Of a DNA stretch of 64,000 nucleotides, positions 41,836 to 52,816 are shown in pieces (position 1 is the stretch's first letter; each line of letters begins with the position of its first letter). The notes under the pieces were generated by a model. That model did no database searches and was not told the origin of the DNA. It saw only the letters and a program-made list of their open reading frames with translations. The stretch comes from Desulfomonile tiedjei. Lineage in GTDB: Bacteria > Desulfobacterota > Desulfomonilia > Desulfomonilales > Desulfomonilaceae. Location: positions 62,001-126,000 of the forward strand of contig JACRDF010000022.1 in the NCBI GenBank assembly GCA_016212925.1, written 5' to 3'. Made by a program: the position numbers and the translations under genes.

Positions 41836-44244
41836 CTATTGTTTGAGTTGAAAGGTAGCCTCGGTTGCAAGAGACTCTTCGGGAAACACGGCTTGCTGTA
41901 TGTCCGGGAAAACTATGCTCAGCACGTCATCCATATGGTCCACAGGAATAATCTGTAGACCCCTGCGAATTCGCTGCGGCACTTCTTTGAGGTCTTTTTC
42001 GTTTTCTCCAGGGATCAAGACACGCGCGATGAGGCCTCGCTTAGCTGCCAGCAATTTTTCCTTGAGGCCGCCTATTGGAAGGATGCGCCCGCGCAGCGTG
42101 ATCTCACCTGTCATGGCCAAGTCGTTGGGGAAAGGTCTTTTGGTGAGAGCTGAAATTATCGCCGATGTCATGGTTACACCCGCGGAGGGGCCGTCCTTGG
42201 GAGTCGCTCCTTCAGGAACATGGATGTGGAGGTCCACCTTGTTGTAGAAATCGGCCTTTAGGCCAAGGCCCCAAGCCCTGGACCTGACATAGCTCATCGC
42301 TGCATGGGCCGACTCCTGCATGACTTCGCCCAGCTTGCCAGTCACAATGAGCTTGCCCGAACCCGGCATCAAGGCTACCTCGACAATGAGCAACTCGCCC
42401 CCGACTTCGGTCCACGCCAAGCCGGTTGCCACACCAACCTTTTCCTTTTCTTCCTTGACTCCATAGCGGAACTTGGGAACGCCCAAGTACTTGGCAACGT
42501 GTTTAGCGTCAACCTCCAACTTGGAGTCCACCACACCGCCTACGACCTCGCGGACAACTTTTCGGCAGATTTTGGAGATTTGCCTTTCCAGATCTCGCAC
42601 ACCAGCTTCCCGCGTGTAACGGCGAATTATCCGGACAATCGCTTTGGGCAAGAAACCTATCTTGTCTGCGTTCAGACCGTTTGCTTCGGTCTGTTTCGGT
42701 ACCAGGAACTGCTCGGCGATCTTGAGTTTCTCTATTTCCGTGTACCCGGGGAGCCGAATAATCTCCATTCTGTCCTGCAACGGAGCCGGAATCCCGTGCA
42801 GTGTATTGGCCGTAGTTATAAACATGACCTGAGAAAGGTCATAATCAACATCCAGGTAATGGTCGTTAAACGCGTGATTCTGCTCCGGGTCCAGCACCTC
42901 CAGAAGCGCCGCGGAAGGGTCGCCCCTGAAGTCCATGCTCATTTTGTCCACCTCGTCCAGAAGCATCACCGGGTTTATGGTTTCGACCTTTTTCATGCTC
43001 TGGATGATCTTGCCGGGGAGCGCGCCTATGTAGGTGCGACGATGGCCCCTGATTTCGGCCTCGTCCCTCACACCACCCAGCGAGATGCGAACGAATTGTC
43101 TACCCGTCGCGCGGGCCACGGACTTGGCCAGCGAAGTCTTGCCCACGCCCGGAGGGCCCACCAGGCAGAGAATCGGTCCCTTGGCCTTCGGAACCAGCTT
43201 TTGAACGGCCAAGTACTCGATGATCCTTTCCTTGACCTCTTTTAGCCCATAGTGATCCTCGTCCAGGATCTTCTGAGCGTCCGAAATATCCAGATCGGAT
43301 TCCGGGCCTGTCGACCACGGCAACACCAGGAACCAGTCGACGTAGTTGCGGACGACCGTAGCTTCAGCCGACATCGGCGACATAAGCTTGAGCTTTCGTA
43401 TTTCTTTTCGCACCTTAGCATCAGCTTCCGGAGGCAGGTTCTTCTTGGACAACTGCTCTTCCAGTTCGGCTATTTCGTTCCGGAAATCGTCCTTTTCTCC
43501 CATCTCCTTTTGGATGGCACGCATCTGCTCGCTGAGATAGTATTCCTTCTGGCTCTTCTCCATCTGCTTCTTGACCCGGTCACGGATCTTCTTTTCTATC
43601 TCCGCGATTTCGATTTCGCTCTGCATCAATTCCAGGAGCTTCTCAATTCGATCCCTCAAGGACAATCTGGTTAGCAGATCCTGCTTGTCTTCGATCTTCA
43701 GGTTCAACTGGCCCGCTATGGTATCCGCCAGCTTCGTAGCGTCTTCTGTCGAGCGGACCGCAGTGACGAATTCCTGGGGCAACTTTTTGTTATGGGCCAG
43801 ATAATTTTCAAACACCGACTTGAGCCCGCGAACCAGGGCCTGCATTTCTACGTCTCGTTCCTGAAACTGATCCGCGAGAGGCTCGACTTCAACTTTGAAG
43901 AACCTGTCGCTCTCCAAGAACTGTCTGATCCTGCCGCGCTTCTTACCCTCCACGAAAACCTTTATGGTATTGTCGGGAAGCTTGAGCATCTGAATGATCT
44001 GGCCGACTGTACCAATATCAAAGATGTCTTCTGCCTCGGGATTTGTCTGCTGAGCGTCTTTTTGCGATGCCAGGAAAATCATCTTGTCCGATTTCATTGC
44101 CGATTCCAGGGCCTTAATGGAGCGGTCCCGGCCGACGAACAATGGAACCACCATATGCGGAAACACCACTATGTCCCGTAAGGGGAGCAGGGGCAACAGG
44201 GATGGCGGTGCCGCGGGCAAATCTTCCTTCTTAGCGAAAAACAT
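41836..44244 (-). CDS. lon: ATP-dependent Lon protease
   Basis: An 802-residue cytoplasmic AAA+ serine protease for damaged and regulatory proteins. The N-terminal substrate domain ([20 protein letters not shown]) is followed by coiled coil ([20 protein letters not shown]). The AAA+ module has Walker [14 protein letters not shown], Walker [11 protein letters not shown] and [12 protein letters not shown]. The protease domain has catalytic Ser in [11 protein letters not shown] and Lys in [13 protein letters not shown]. The length is that of LonA. It follows clpX by 141 bases in the order tig-clpP-clpX-lon, the common arrangement. Confidence 0.97.
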   Translation of the reverse strand: MFFAKKEDLPAAPPSLLPLLPLRDIVVFPHMVVPLFVGRDRSIKALESAMKSDKMIFLASQKDAQQTNPEAEDIFDIGTVGQIIQMLKLPDNTIKVFVEGKKRGRIRQFLESDRFFKVEVEPLADQFQERDVEMQALVRGLKSVFENYLAHNKKLPQEFVTAVRSTEDATKLADTIAGQLNLKIEDKQDLLTRLSLRDRIEKLLELMQSEIEIAEIEKKIRDRVKKQMEKSQKEYYLSEQMRAIQKEMGEKDDFRNEIAELEEQLSKKNLPPEADAKVRKEIRKLKLMSPMSAEATVVRNYVDWFLVLPWSTGPESDLDISDAQKILDEDHYGLKEVKERIIEYLAVQKLVPKAKGPILCLVGPPGVGKTSLAKSVARATGRQFVRISLGGVRDEAEIRGHRRTYIGALPGKIIQSMKKVETINPVMLLDEVDKMSMDFRGDPSAALLEVLDPEQNHAFNDHYLDVDYDLSQVMFITTANTLHGIPAPLQDRMEIIRLPGYTEIEKLKIAEQFLVPKQTEANGLNADKIGFLPKAIVRIIRRYTREAGVRDLERQISKICRKVVREVVGGVVDSKLEVDAKHVAKYLGVPKFRYGVKEEKEKVGVATGLAWTEVGGELLIVEVALMPGSGKLIVTGKLGEVMQESAHAAMSYVRSRAWGLGLKADFYNKVDLHIHVPEGATPKDGPSAGVTMTSAIISALTKRPFPNDLAMTGEITLRGRILPIGGLKEKLLAAKRGLIARVLIPGENEKDLKEVPQRIRRGLQIIPVDHMDDVLSIVFPDIQQAVFPEESLATEATFQLKQ

Positions 44245-44385
44245 TTGGAATTCCTCGCAAAAATCGGTAGAGGAGCCGGAACCGTCTCTGACTTGCCATG
44301 ACCTTGGAGACGAATTCCGACTCGATGCTAGCTTGAGTTATCGGCTGAACGAAAAGCCAGGATGCTTGAGGGAGGTAATCCCGGA

Positions 44386-45639
44386 TCAGGAGGCCGTTTC
44401 GGCCTCCTTCTCGAACACGAGGATGCATTCCGCATTGGAGTAAATTACGTCCTCGCTGACGATGACCTCCTGGAGGTTCTTGAATTCAGGCAATTCATAC
44501 ATAATGTCGAGCATGGCCGATTCGAGTATGGATCGCAAGCCGCGAGCGCCCGTCTTGCGCAAGAGCGCTTCGGAAGCAACCGCTTTCAAGGCTTCATCGG
44601 TGAACCGCAATTTGACGTGCTCAAACCCGAAGAGCTTCTTGTATTGCTTTACCAGGGCGTTTTTCGGCTCCAGGAGGATACGCACAAGCGACTCCTCGTC
44701 CAGTTCGTGCAGTGTCGCGGCTACCGGAAGTCTGCCGACAAACTCCGGTATCAGGCCGTAGTGAATCAGATCTTCCGGCTGCACCTCTTCGAGTATGTTC
44801 GAGGTTTCATAGCTTTTCGGACCGCCGATCTGGGCATTGAAGCCCATCGACTTCATGTTCATTCTCTGATGAATGACTCTGTCAAGGCCAACAAATGCCC
44901 CTCCGCAAATGAACAGTATATTGGTCGTGTCGACCTGCAGGAACTCTTGTTGAGGGTGCTTACGGCCCCCTTTGGGAGGCACGTTGGCCATCGTTCCTTC
45001 TACGATCTTGAGCAGCGCCTGCTGAACGCCTTCTCCTGAGACGTCTCGGGTGATGCTCGGGTTTTCGGTTTTACGGGAGATCTTGTCTATCTCATCTATG
45101 TATACTATTCCGCGAGAGGCTCGGGAAATGTCATAGTCAGCACTTTGCAGAAGCGTGAGAATGATGTTTTCCACGTCCTCGCCCACATACCCCGCCTCTG
45201 TGAGAGTGGTGGCATCCGCTATGGCGAACGGGACATTGAGAATCCTTGCCAGCGTCTGGGCCAACAAGGTTTTGCCCGAACCCGTGGGGCCTATCAACAG
45301 TATGTTGCTCTTTTGCAGCTCGACCCCATCCAAATCGGGCTTGGCCTCGATCCTCTTGTAGTGGTTATGGACCGCCACAGACAGGATCTTCTTGGCCAAT
45401 TCCTGTCCGATCACGTATTCGTCAAGGGCCGTCTTAATCTCAGACGGTGTAGGCACCTTGGACCGAGAGCGCCCAAGTTCTTCTTTTTCGTATTCCTCCG
45501 CTATAATTTCATTGCACAATTCAATGCATTCATCACAGATGTACACGGTCGGTCCGGCAATTAATTTGCGAACCTCATCTTGACTTTTCCCGCAAAAAGA
45601 ACAGTAAAGGGATGAGAAGTTACCTTTTCTGCCCGCCAT
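44386..45639 (-). CDS. clpX: ATP-dependent Clp protease ATP-binding subunit ClpX
   Basis: A 417-residue AAA+ unfoldase feeding ClpP. N-terminal zinc-binding domain with CSFCGKS and CDECIELC. Walker [13 protein letters not shown], Walker [11 protein letters not shown], the IGF-type ClpP-contact loop region, and a sensor-2 TGARGLRSI. The last codons overlap a hairpin AGGAGGCCG-ttt-CGGCCTCCT (44388-44408). Downstream partner of clpP (76 bases). Confidence 0.97.
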   Translation of the reverse strand: MAGRKGNFSSLYCSFCGKSQDEVRKLIAGPTVYICDECIELCNEIIAEEYEKEELGRSRSKVPTPSEIKTALDEYVIGQELAKKILSVAVHNHYKRIEAKPDLDGVELQKSNILLIGPTGSGKTLLAQTLARILNVPFAIADATTLTEAGYVGEDVENIILTLLQSADYDISRASRGIVYIDEIDKISRKTENPSITRDVSGEGVQQALLKIVEGTMANVPPKGGRKHPQQEFLQVDTTNILFICGGAFVGLDRVIHQRMNMKSMGFNAQIGGPKSYETSNILEEVQPEDLIHYGLIPEFVGRLPVAATLHELDEESLVRILLEPKNALVKQYKKLFGFEHVKLRFTDEALKAVASEALLRKTGARGLRSILESAMLDIMYELPEFKNLQEVIVSEDVIYSNAECILVFEKEAETAS

Positions 45640-45715
45640 AAATTCCTCCTTAGGACTCGGTCTTCGCAGGCAGACCGTTGATATCTTTTATTCGTCCGGA
45701 CGCACAGGGCTTGCC

Positions 45716-46333
45716 TCAGCGGACGGTTTTGGTTACCACCTGAGCAGAGGGAAGCTCCCTTCGGGAAATCACCGTATCCACTATTCCGTATTGGGCGGCC
45801 TCTTCACCACTCATAAAGAAGTCTCTCTCAGTATCAGCTTCAATCCGGCTCAATGGTTGCTCCGTATGTTTGACCAGGATTTCATTGAGTTCGCTGCGCA
45901 TCCGCAGAATCTCTCTTGCATGAATCTCGATATCCGTCGCCTGTCCCTGGAACCCACCCAATGGCTGATGGATCAAGATCCGTGAGTGGGGCAGGGCAAA
46001 ACGCTTGCTTTTTGTTCCCGCGGCCAGGAGCAATGCGCCCATGCTCGCGGCCTGACCGATACAAATAGTCTGGATATCAGGTTTAATATATTGCATGGTG
46101 TCGTAAATTGCCAGACCCGAGGTCACCACACCGCCGGGGGAATTAATGTAGAAGTTGATGTCTTTTTCAGGGTCCTCGCTCTCGAGAAAAAGGAGTTGTG
46201 CGATGACCAGATTGGCTATGTAGTCGTCCACGGCACTGCCGAGGAAAATAATCCTCTCCCTCAGAAGCCTTGAATATATGTCGTACGACCTTTCGCCTCG
46301 ACTTGTCTGTTCAACAACGATGGGTACCAACAT
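45716..46333 (-). CDS. clpP: ATP-dependent Clp protease proteolytic subunit
   Basis: A serine protease forming the tetradecameric chamber used by ClpX. 205 residues from the ATG at 46333 ([20 protein letters not shown]), eight bases after the tig stop. An ATG nine codons upstream inside tig is the alternative. Catalytic Ser in [14 protein letters not shown], His in [14 protein letters not shown], Asp in the later [11 protein letters not shown] region. The start within or next to the tig end indicates translational coupling. Confidence 0.96.
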   Translation of the reverse strand: MLVPIVVEQTSRGERSYDIYSRLLRERIIFLGSAVDDYIANLVIAQLLFLESEDPEKDINFYINSPGGVVTSGLAIYDTMQYIKPDIQTICIGQAASMGALLLAAGTKSKRFALPHSRILIHQPLGGFQGQATDIEIHAREILRMRSELNEILVKHTEQPLSRIEADTERDFFMSGEEAAQYGIVDTVISRRELPSAQVVTKTVR

Positions 46334-46340
46334 GTGCTCG

Positions 46341-47678
46341 TTACTCTTTCTCTGTTTCATCAGTCGGAGCCTTCTCCGATTCCGAAGGAGGCTCTTGCTC
46401 GGTAATCTCCGCGGCTTCCTGTATCAGTTTGTACACTTTATCCTGAAGCAGCGACGCGCGAAGCTCTTCCAACATATTGTTACTTTCAAGCTGATCTTTC
46501 AAGTAGTCGACGGATAAGCCTATCTCACCGGCTCTTTCCTCGATGCCCGCCTGAAGCTCCTCATCGTTTACTTCAATTTTCTCCTGCTCTGCAATGGCTC
46601 TCATGACCAAGCCGCCCTTGACGGTCCTGACCGCTGAAGGCCGAATCTGCTCGCGCTGCGCTTCCGAAGGGGCGGGAAGCCTCTTCGGGTCAATACCGCG
46701 TGACACCAGACTCTGAATGGATTGATTCAGAAAATGGTCCACCTGGTTTTCCACCATGGATTCCGGAACCTCAAAGGCATTTTTCTCAATCAGCAAGTCC
46801 ACTATTTGGTTTTCGATCTCTTTTTTAGACTGGCTTTCCGCGAGTTTGCGCAAATCTTCCGTTATCTCCGCGCGGACCTGCTCCAGGGATTCAAACTCAC
46901 CGAGATCTTTGGCAAAATCATCGTCCAGATCCGGCAAGATGCGTTCCTTGGCTTCCTTGACAGTCAGTTCGAAGGAAGCGGCCTTTCCTGCCAGGTTCTT
47001 CCTCGGAAAATCCGAAGGAAGTTCCATGGAGATCTGCTTCGTCTCGTCCGGTTTCAAGCCCACAAGCTTGGAATCGAAGTCGGGAAGATAGAAATTCCTC
47101 CCCAGTTCCATGTGATAATCCGTCACGGTCAACGCGGGAATTACATTTCCTTCGGCTTCAGCCTTCACATCAACCACTAGATGGTCGCCTTCTTTGACGC
47201 CCCTTGATTCAGGAATAGGGCTCAATCGGGCGTTCCGCTCCCGAAGACTCTGGAGACGCTCCTCGACCTGTTTCTCGCCTACTTCGCGGCGGGTCTTTTT
47301 CAGCTTTAGACCCGTGTAATCCCTGACTTCTATGCTCGGCGGAACCTCGATCTCGGCGGTGTATTTGAAAGGTTTCCCAGCTTCCACCGCGTCCGGGTCT
47401 ATTTTCACCACGGAGACCATAACGATCTTCTTCTCTTCCAGGCCGGACTCCAGAGTATCTTCGATGATTTTTTTGGCCGTATCGGCCTCTACTTGCGTTT
47501 TGAAATAGCTCCGGAGTATTTCAAGAGGCACCTTGCCTTTTCTGAAGCCCTTGATTTGGACAGTCTTTTTCAGGTCCCGGTACTGGGAGTCTAGCAATTC
47601 CAGAACCTTGTCTTGCGGCACCTCAACAGTGACCTTTTTCTTCACGTCACTCAGGTCTTCAACTTGAATGTTTGTCAT
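46341..47678 (-). CDS. tig: trigger factor, ribosome-associated chaperone
   Basis: 445 residues. The N-terminal ribosome-binding domain has the motif [11 protein letters not shown]-like [14 protein letters not shown]. The central FKBP-type PPIase domain ([32 protein letters not shown]) and C-terminal helical chaperone arms follow. It ends in an acidic Glu/Ser/Pro tail ([20 protein letters not shown]). First gene of the unit tig-clpP-clpX-lon. Confidence 0.96.
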   Translation of the reverse strand: MTNIQVEDLSDVKKKVTVEVPQDKVLELLDSQYRDLKKTVQIKGFRKGKVPLEILRSYFKTQVEADTAKKIIEDTLESGLEEKKIVMVSVVKIDPDAVEAGKPFKYTAEIEVPPSIEVRDYTGLKLKKTRREVGEKQVEERLQSLRERNARLSPIPESRGVKEGDHLVVDVKAEAEGNVIPALTVTDYHMELGRNFYLPDFDSKLVGLKPDETKQISMELPSDFPRKNLAGKAASFELTVKEAKERILPDLDDDFAKDLGEFESLEQVRAEITEDLRKLAESQSKKEIENQIVDLLIEKNAFEVPESMVENQVDHFLNQSIQSLVSRGIDPKRLPAPSEAQREQIRPSAVRTVKGGLVMRAIAEQEKIEVNDEELQAGIEERAGEIGLSVDYLKDQLESNNMLEELRASLLQDKVYKLIQEAAEITEQEPPSESEKAPTDETEKE

Positions 47679-47788
47679 AACTCCTCTTTCATAGGCGGCA
47701 GCCCCACATTATTTGTGTAAATTTACAAGCTTTTTTGGTGAACGGTCCGGCCAGCCCATTCCGGCCCTCTCGCCGTCCGACTGATTGT

Positions 47789-47794
47789 ATTATA
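47789..47794 (-). promoter_or_regulatory. -10 box of the tig promoter
   Basis: A perfect TATAAT on the minus strand about 110 bases before the tig ATG, with only a weak -35 (TTTTCT, 17 bases upstream). A hairpin GAAGGGG...CCCCTTC (47820-47844) lies just upstream. The rest of the 332-base divergent gap (47679-48010) shows no gene. Confidence 0.45.
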
Positions 47795-48010
47795 CGGCAA
47801 AAGCCTTTAAAAGAAAAGGGAAGGGGAGCCGAAACAGCCCCTTCTGCCTCATTTTTGTTGCTCCTCAGCGGTGATTCTGTTAGAGCTTGTTGAACAGCCC
47901 ACGTGATCTCGGAAGAATGACCGGTGACGCCCTTTTGGTAGTCCCGCGTCCCCCAGGACCCCAGCCATGCCTTCAAATACCTCTCGGACGACCATCCCAC
48001 GGAGCAACAG

Positions 48011-48997
48011 TTGAACACGCCGAACCGTGCCGGAACAACAGTAATCAGTGTGGTTGTTCCCCTTTACAATGAAGAGGACAACGTCGTACCGCTGATGGAG
48101 AGGCTCAAGCAGGTTTTTGACCGACTGGAATGCGGTTGGGAAGTAGTGTTCGCTCTGGACCCGAGTCCTGACCGGACCAGAGAAAAGATACTTGACCTGG
48201 TCAACCAAGGGTATCCGATCCGGCTGGTCACTTTTTCTCGTCGCATTGGCAAACCCCTGTCGCTCCTGGCAGGTTTGGACCATTGTCTGGGTGATGCCTG
48301 CGTGGTTATCGATGCGGACCTTCAGGACCCTCCGGAACTCATTGAAGCGATGGTTGAAAAATGGCGTGAAGGCTACAAGGTGGTTGTAGCGCAACGGATT
48401 TCACGGAAAGGGGAAAATCCTCTCTATCTTCAGGCGGCTCGCTTCTTCTATCGGCTTTTGGATCGGATCTCGGAGGTCAAAATTCCCAGAGACGCAGGGG
48501 ATTTTAGGCTCCTGGACGCGCGGGTCGTCAGAGAGATTTGCCGCTTTCGAGAGCGTCACGGCTTCCTCAGGGGCATTACTGCGGCGGTCGGGTTTCCCGT
48601 AGCCGTGGTCCCTTTTGACAGAGATCCGAGACACACCGGCAAAGCCCAGATTTCTTTCCGTGGAGCCATCAACATAGCCCTGGACGGTATAGTGCCATTT
48701 TCCCGCGTGCCGGTTCGCATGGTTTTCTGGTTCGGCCTGGCCCTCTCGCTTGCGGGAGCGGGGATAGGTCTCGTTTGGCTACTTCTAGGCCTTGTTAGAG
48801 GGTTTTTGGAACAGTGGCCCATTGTTCTTCTGTGCCTGCTGATGGTGTTGTTCACCGGCATCATAACCGCGAGCATAGGCATTTTGGGTGAATACATGGT
48901 ACGAACCTACGAGGAGTCCCGGGAGCGCCCGTTGTACATCATAGACACAATTGAGGAGGGCTCGACTCTGGCCAGGAGGATCTCCAGGGCCGAATAA
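48011..48997 (+). CDS. GT2 family glycosyltransferase (DPM1/GtrB/ArnC-like) with C-terminal membrane segments
   Basis: 328 residues, TTG start at 48011 seven bases after GGAG. The GT-A domain has VVVPLYNEEDNVVPLMERLK, the acidic DADLQDPPELI (nucleotide-sugar/metal) and the GDFRLLD region. The C-terminal end has two membrane helices (FWFGLALSLAGAGIGLVWLL; PIVLLCLLMVLFTGIITASI) and a YEESRERPLYII end. Such enzymes move a sugar to undecaprenyl phosphate. The neighbouring epimerase and lptG suggest an envelope polysaccharide role. Confidence 0.9.
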   Translation: MNTPNRAGTTVISVVVPLYNEEDNVVPLMERLKQVFDRLECGWEVVFALDPSPDRTREKILDLVNQGYPIRLVTFSRRIGKPLSLLAGLDHCLGDACVVIDADLQDPPELIEAMVEKWREGYKVVVAQRISRKGENPLYLQAARFFYRLLDRISEVKIPRDAGDFRLLDARVVREICRFRERHGFLRGITAAVGFPVAVVPFDRDPRHTGKAQISFRGAINIALDGIVPFSRVPVRMVFWFGLALSLAGAGIGLVWLLLGLVRGFLEQWPIVLLCLLMVLFTGIITASIGILGEYMVRTYEESRERPLYIIDTIEEGSTLARRISRAE

Positions 48998-49059
48998 TCC
49001 CCTCCACATATTAAGGAGTTATTGGTCATCAACAACCCAACAGGACGGAAAAGCAAACC

Positions 49060-50016
49060 ATGAAAGTCATGGTAACCGGGGGAGCGGGCTTCATCGGCAG
49101 CCATCTGGTCGATGAATTGGCCCGCCGCGGAACACAAGTTAGTGTCTACGACAACCTCTCCACAGGTTTCCGGCGGTACTTAGAGCCTGCCATGAAGACC
49201 GGCCGCGTCCAATTGATTCAAGGGGACATCCTCGATTCGGCCGGACTGGCAGAAGCAATGGCTGGGGCATCTATGGTGTTCCATCTTGCCGCGAACGCAG
49301 ATGTAAGAGGAGGGATAAAGGATACCTTCGTTGACCTGGAACAAAACGTCATGGGCACTCACCGGGTGCTGGAGGCCATGAGAAAGGTGGGAGCGACCGA
49401 AATCGTTTTCACCAGCTCAGCCACGGTTTACGGCGAACCGGATCGTTTTCCCACGCCGGAAGACTACGCGCCGCTCCAGACATCACTTTACGGCGCGTCG
49501 AAGCTGTCGGCAGAGGCGATTATTCAGGCCTATTGTGAGTATTTCGGGATACGGAGCCTTGCGTTTAGATTCGTGTCCTGGATTGGCGAACGTTACTCGC
49601 ACGGAGTGGTATACGACTTCGTCAACAAGCTTCGCGAGGACCCCACTAAACTGGAAATCCTCGGCGACGGCAAACAGAGGAAGTCCTACCTGCATGTAGA
49701 GGACGGAGTCCGCGGTATCTTCCTGGCATTGGAAAGGATTCCGGAACCCAAGAGCGTTATTAATCTTGGCCATGTGGAGTACATGAACGTCACAGACCTG
49801 GCCGACATCGTTTGTGAAGAAATGGGACTGAAGAACGTCTCCTACCATTACACGGGTGGGGTCAGAGGGTGGTTGGGCGATAGCCCTTTCGTTCACCTTG
49901 ACATTTCGAAGATCTCGCAGGCAGGATTTCGGCCGCTGATAAGTATAGAAGAAGGGATTCGCAGGACCGTGTGCTACCTTCTGGACAACCCCTGGTTGTT
50001 GAACGCCCGCGGCTAG
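49060..50016 (+). CDS. NAD-dependent sugar-nucleotide epimerase/dehydratase (extended SDR)
   Basis: 318 residues, UDP-glucose 4-epimerase-like. Rossmann motif MVTGGAGFIGSHLVDELAR at the N-terminus, FHLAANADV, the Ser in FTSSATVYGEPD and YGASK with catalytic Tyr and Lys. The substrate could be UDP-glucose, UDP-GlcNAc or another NDP-sugar. It starts 62 bases after the glycosyltransferase. The C-terminal half (LHVEDGVRGIFLALERI, FVHLDISKISQAGFRP) is family-typical. Confidence 0.9.
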   Translation: MKVMVTGGAGFIGSHLVDELARRGTQVSVYDNLSTGFRRYLEPAMKTGRVQLIQGDILDSAGLAEAMAGASMVFHLAANADVRGGIKDTFVDLEQNVMGTHRVLEAMRKVGATEIVFTSSATVYGEPDRFPTPEDYAPLQTSLYGASKLSAEAIIQAYCEYFGIRSLAFRFVSWIGERYSHGVVYDFVNKLREDPTKLEILGDGKQRKSYLHVEDGVRGIFLALERIPEPKSVINLGHVEYMNVTDLADIVCEEMGLKNVSYHYTGGVRGWLGDSPFVHLDISKISQAGFRPLISIEEGIRRTVCYLLDNPWLLNARG

Positions 50017-50124
50017 AGGCTGTGGCACCACGGAACGCGGGACTGGACCCCGGATTCCGCCGGAGTGACGGGACGTGAATAGGCAATTCCTCGTGGGATA
50101 GGTTACAGATATAAGTGGTCAGCT

Positions 50125-51207
50125 TTGAAAATCATTGATCGTTACATAACCAAAGAGTTCGTCAAGGTCTTCTCCATATGTGTGCTGGGATTTACCTTGG
50201 TTTTTCTGCTCATAGAGATCACGGATAAGATCAAATACTACTTCGAACACAACCCGTCAGGATGGCTGATGCTAAAATTCTTCCTGACGAAGATCCCCGG
50301 ATATCTGTTCTTTGCAATACCCCTCAGCGTCTTGCTGGGCGGCATGCTCTCGCTTTTGATGATGGCCAGGCACTTTGAAATCATCGCCATGCAAGCTAAC
50401 GGAATTGACGCTCTGAACATAGCTCGACCGGTCTTGGTAATAGGTTGTATTGCAAGCCTGGTGATGTTCTTTCTCAACGAAACGGTCATACCCTGGTCCA
50501 ACAGCTACAGCGAGTATGTCCAGGATGTTGAGATAGCCGGCAAATCGGATACCACGTTCTTCAAGAGCGATCAGATCTGGTTGCGGTCGCGTGACTCAAT
50601 CACTCACATTCGGAACCTGGACAGGTCCAAACAGAGCCTTGAAAGGATTTCGATCATCATCTGGGATTCCGATTACAACTTCGCGGAAAGGATCTTCGCA
50701 GACAAGGCCAAGTGGTGGAACGACCATTGGATTCTCTACGGAGTGAACCGAACCTCGAGGAATCCCGACGGACGTTTCCAGGTTGAGACCCTCCCAACCA
50801 TGACCGCGCCATTGCAAAAATCTCCGGATGATTTCGGCAGGGTGGAGAGACTTGCCAAAGAAATGAACCTTACCCAACTGGGAGACTACATCGATAAAAT
50901 CTCCCAAGAAGGACAGGTCCCCACTCGGTACCTTGTGGACTGGCATGACAAAATCGCTTTCCCTCTGGTCTGCCTGATTATGGCCGCGTTGAGTGTGCCT
51001 TTTGCCATAAAGGTCAGCCCACGCGGCGGGGGCGTGGCCATTGGGCTTGCGGTGTCAATCGGTGTAGCCTTCGGCTTCTGGATAGTTCATACCATGTTCA
51101 TTGCCTTGGGACACGGGGCGTACATTCCGCCAATTGCAGCGGCCTGGGCCGCAAATGTGATCTTCGGGCTGGGAGCGGCGATTCTTCTGCTTCAAGTGGG
51201 AACCTAG
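50125..51207 (+). CDS. lptG: lipopolysaccharide export ABC transporter permease LptG
   Basis: An inner-membrane permease of the Lpt bridge that moves LPS to the outer membrane. 360 residues, TTG start. TM1 (FSICVLGFTLVFLLIEITDK), TM2-3 (YLFFAIPLSVLLGGMLSLLM), a large periplasmic jellyroll (FFKSDQIWLRSRDSITHIRN...), then three C-terminal helices (FPLVCLIMAALSVPFAIKV). It supports a Gram-negative envelope. Its usual partner lptF is not next to it; the neighbours are the epimerase and a toxin-antitoxin pair. Confidence 0.92.
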   Translation: MKIIDRYITKEFVKVFSICVLGFTLVFLLIEITDKIKYYFEHNPSGWLMLKFFLTKIPGYLFFAIPLSVLLGGMLSLLMMARHFEIIAMQANGIDALNIARPVLVIGCIASLVMFFLNETVIPWSNSYSEYVQDVEIAGKSDTTFFKSDQIWLRSRDSITHIRNLDRSKQSLERISIIIWDSDYNFAERIFADKAKWWNDHWILYGVNRTSRNPDGRFQVETLPTMTAPLQKSPDDFGRVERLAKEMNLTQLGDYIDKISQEGQVPTRYLVDWHDKIAFPLVCLIMAALSVPFAIKVSPRGGGVAIGLAVSIGVAFGFWIVHTMFIALGHGAYIPPIAAAWAANVIFGLGAAILLLQVGT

Positions 51208-51241
51208 AGCCGGTAAGGCCCCTCCCTGTGGGATCTAGCAA

Positions 51242-51643
51242 TCATAATTGAAATGTTTGTGGTGCTTGATAACCTACATTGTAGAACTTGACTACTTCAT
51301 CAATATTTATTCGAAAAATGTGACCCGCTCGCTGAGCTTTGGTGCTGAAATTACGATTGCGGAAAAGAAGTTTGAGAAGCCCAGGAATTCTTGGAACATC
51401 CTTGTCACCGACATTGAAACAAAGTACACAAAAGCGCCTATCAGCCCGTAATCTTTTCCAGAAATGATTGGTATTGATAGTGACAAAGGCTGGTTGCCGT
51501 TGCCGGCAAAGGAGGGAAGGGATGGCATCATCTTTAACGATGCCTGCTCGCAAGTCAGTGACAAAACAGACTGGACCACGATACCATTCGGCAATAGTCT
51601 GTTCTATTTGCCGACCTAGTAATTGCTCGTCGAGTACAATCAC
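51242..51643 (-). CDS. DUF5615/PIN-like toxin of a type II toxin-antitoxin pair
   Basis: 133 residues with a GTG start sharing one base with the stop of the antitoxin (TAGTG). The first strand MIVLDEQLLG and the Asp in FVTDLRAGI give the acidic PIN-like pattern (LDE...D...TNTNHFW, D at FNVGDKD). Fits the PIN-like nuclease family often found after DUF433 genes. Not a full-length canonical VapC. Probably inhibits growth by RNA cleavage when free; inferred. Confidence 0.65.
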   Translation of the reverse strand: MIVLDEQLLGRQIEQTIAEWYRGPVCFVTDLRAGIVKDDAIPSLLCRQRQPAFVTINTNHFWKRLRADRRFCVLCFNVGDKDVPRIPGLLKLLFRNRNFSTKAQRAGHIFRINIDEVVKFYNVGYQAPQTFQL

Positions 51644-51936
51644 TAGGCCGCCGCGCGCTTGGGCCGTGTTCTATTAGGTTTTTTGCCGAGTTTACTTGCA
51701 ATCTCAATCGCTTCAAGAATTGCCTCTCGTGGCACTCTCCCACGGTACCCGTCAACGATGGCATCAATGGTCTCACCAGACGCGATCCTTGATAGAGTAC
51801 CTGCAATCTCGATTCGGGTATATTTGAAAGTAGGTTTTCCAGCGCATACGCCCTTAGCGCGCACAACATATTTCCCCAGTGGGTAATACTCGTAAGGTTC
51901 ACCGCCCACGGATTCCGTTACTCGCTTGGGCATCAT
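51643..51936 (-). CDS. DUF433 family antitoxin
   Basis: 97 residues from the ATG at 51936 (another ATG follows directly; AAGGAG upstream suits either). The DUF433 pattern is GVCAGKPTFKYTRIEIAGTL, then a HTH (GETIDAIVDGYRGRVPREAILEAIEIA) for DNA binding, and a basic tail (KKPNRTRPKRAAA). It overlaps the toxin by one base. Such genes repress their own operon and bind the toxin. Confidence 0.75.
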   Translation of the reverse strand: MMPKRVTESVGGEPYEYYPLGKYVVRAKGVCAGKPTFKYTRIEIAGTLSRIASGETIDAIVDGYRGRVPREAILEAIEIASKLGKKPNRTRPKRAAA

Positions 51937-52159
51937 ATGCTCCTTCGTGTCCTGTCGATTTAATAATATCAAGAACTAGAGCGACCGTCAATGCTGCTCA
52001 AGCGATCTCGACAGGGTACACGCTCATTCTCGCACATTCTTCACTTCCTGGCTCACGAATGAGAAGAATACTTGGCAGACAGTCAGGGGCAACAGTGCAG
52101 AAACGCTGCTTGCTTCTCGGGTATGAGGCCCATAATGGCTGAGGCTTCTGGGAACAGTC

Positions 52160-52633
52160 TCACGGGACCTTCTTGAACTGAGCGAAAAGACCGGGGTCCG
52201 GCGTTCCTTCGTAAACTTCTATGGACGTGTACTGGTCCGGCCCGTCGAAGCGGACATACATGACTTCAGGATCTCGTGATCCCTTGCGTTGTTGCTGAAG
52301 TTCATGGCCGTTAAGCGTCCAAGAGCCTTCGTGGACCGTCTCGTTGTCCCCCACGCGAGAAATGCGGCGGAAAGACCCGTCTTCCTGGTACTCCATGATA
52401 AGGGTAAACGCGTTGGGCCCTCTGTTTACAAAAGGGCGGCCCTTGTACCCGGTCCTGTACGGCTGGCTGGGTTCTTTGGTGTTTACGATTTCCCATTTGC
52501 CGATCAATTGTGCGGCTTCTTGCGAGAGAACGGGCTTTTTGTCAGCCCTCTTCTCCTGCGCGTAAATCGGGGGAAGCAAAAGGCTCAATAAGAACCCGGC
52601 AAAGAGTAGAGCGACCGTCCGCTTGATCCTCAC
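52160..52633 (-). CDS. secreted lipocalin-like protein of unknown function
   Basis: 157 residues with a signal peptide (VALLFAGFLLSLLLPPIYAQ). The mature part has the lipocalin-like signature LIGKWEIVNTKEP, then strands FTLIMEYQEDGSFRRISRVG, ETVHEGSWTLNGHELQQ, EVMYVRFDGPDQYTSIEVYE. Similar small secreted lipocalin-like domains are common and uncharacterised. Single gene. Confidence 0.6.
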   Translation of the reverse strand: MRIKRTVALLFAGFLLSLLLPPIYAQEKRADKKPVLSQEAAQLIGKWEIVNTKEPSQPYRTGYKGRPFVNRGPNAFTLIMEYQEDGSFRRISRVGDNETVHEGSWTLNGHELQQQRKGSRDPEVMYVRFDGPDQYTSIEVYEGTPDPGLFAQFKKVP

Positions 52634-52816
52634 GAGCGACTCCTTTCCGAACCAAAGGCCGTCCTAGTTGTTTGGATTCACATGGTATTATGAGACGGCA
52701 GGATGAGAAAATATGCAACTACTTAGACGGGGCGACATTAACATAAGAGCCTCTGTCGCGCAAGAATAACCTTTTTTTCTCTTGACATCCCTTGTCCGGG
52801 ATGACCATGACAATGT

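Noticed and set aside
44388-44408. Hairpin overlapping the clpX stop as an intrinsic terminator
   Set aside because: No U-tract; transcription probably continues into lon.
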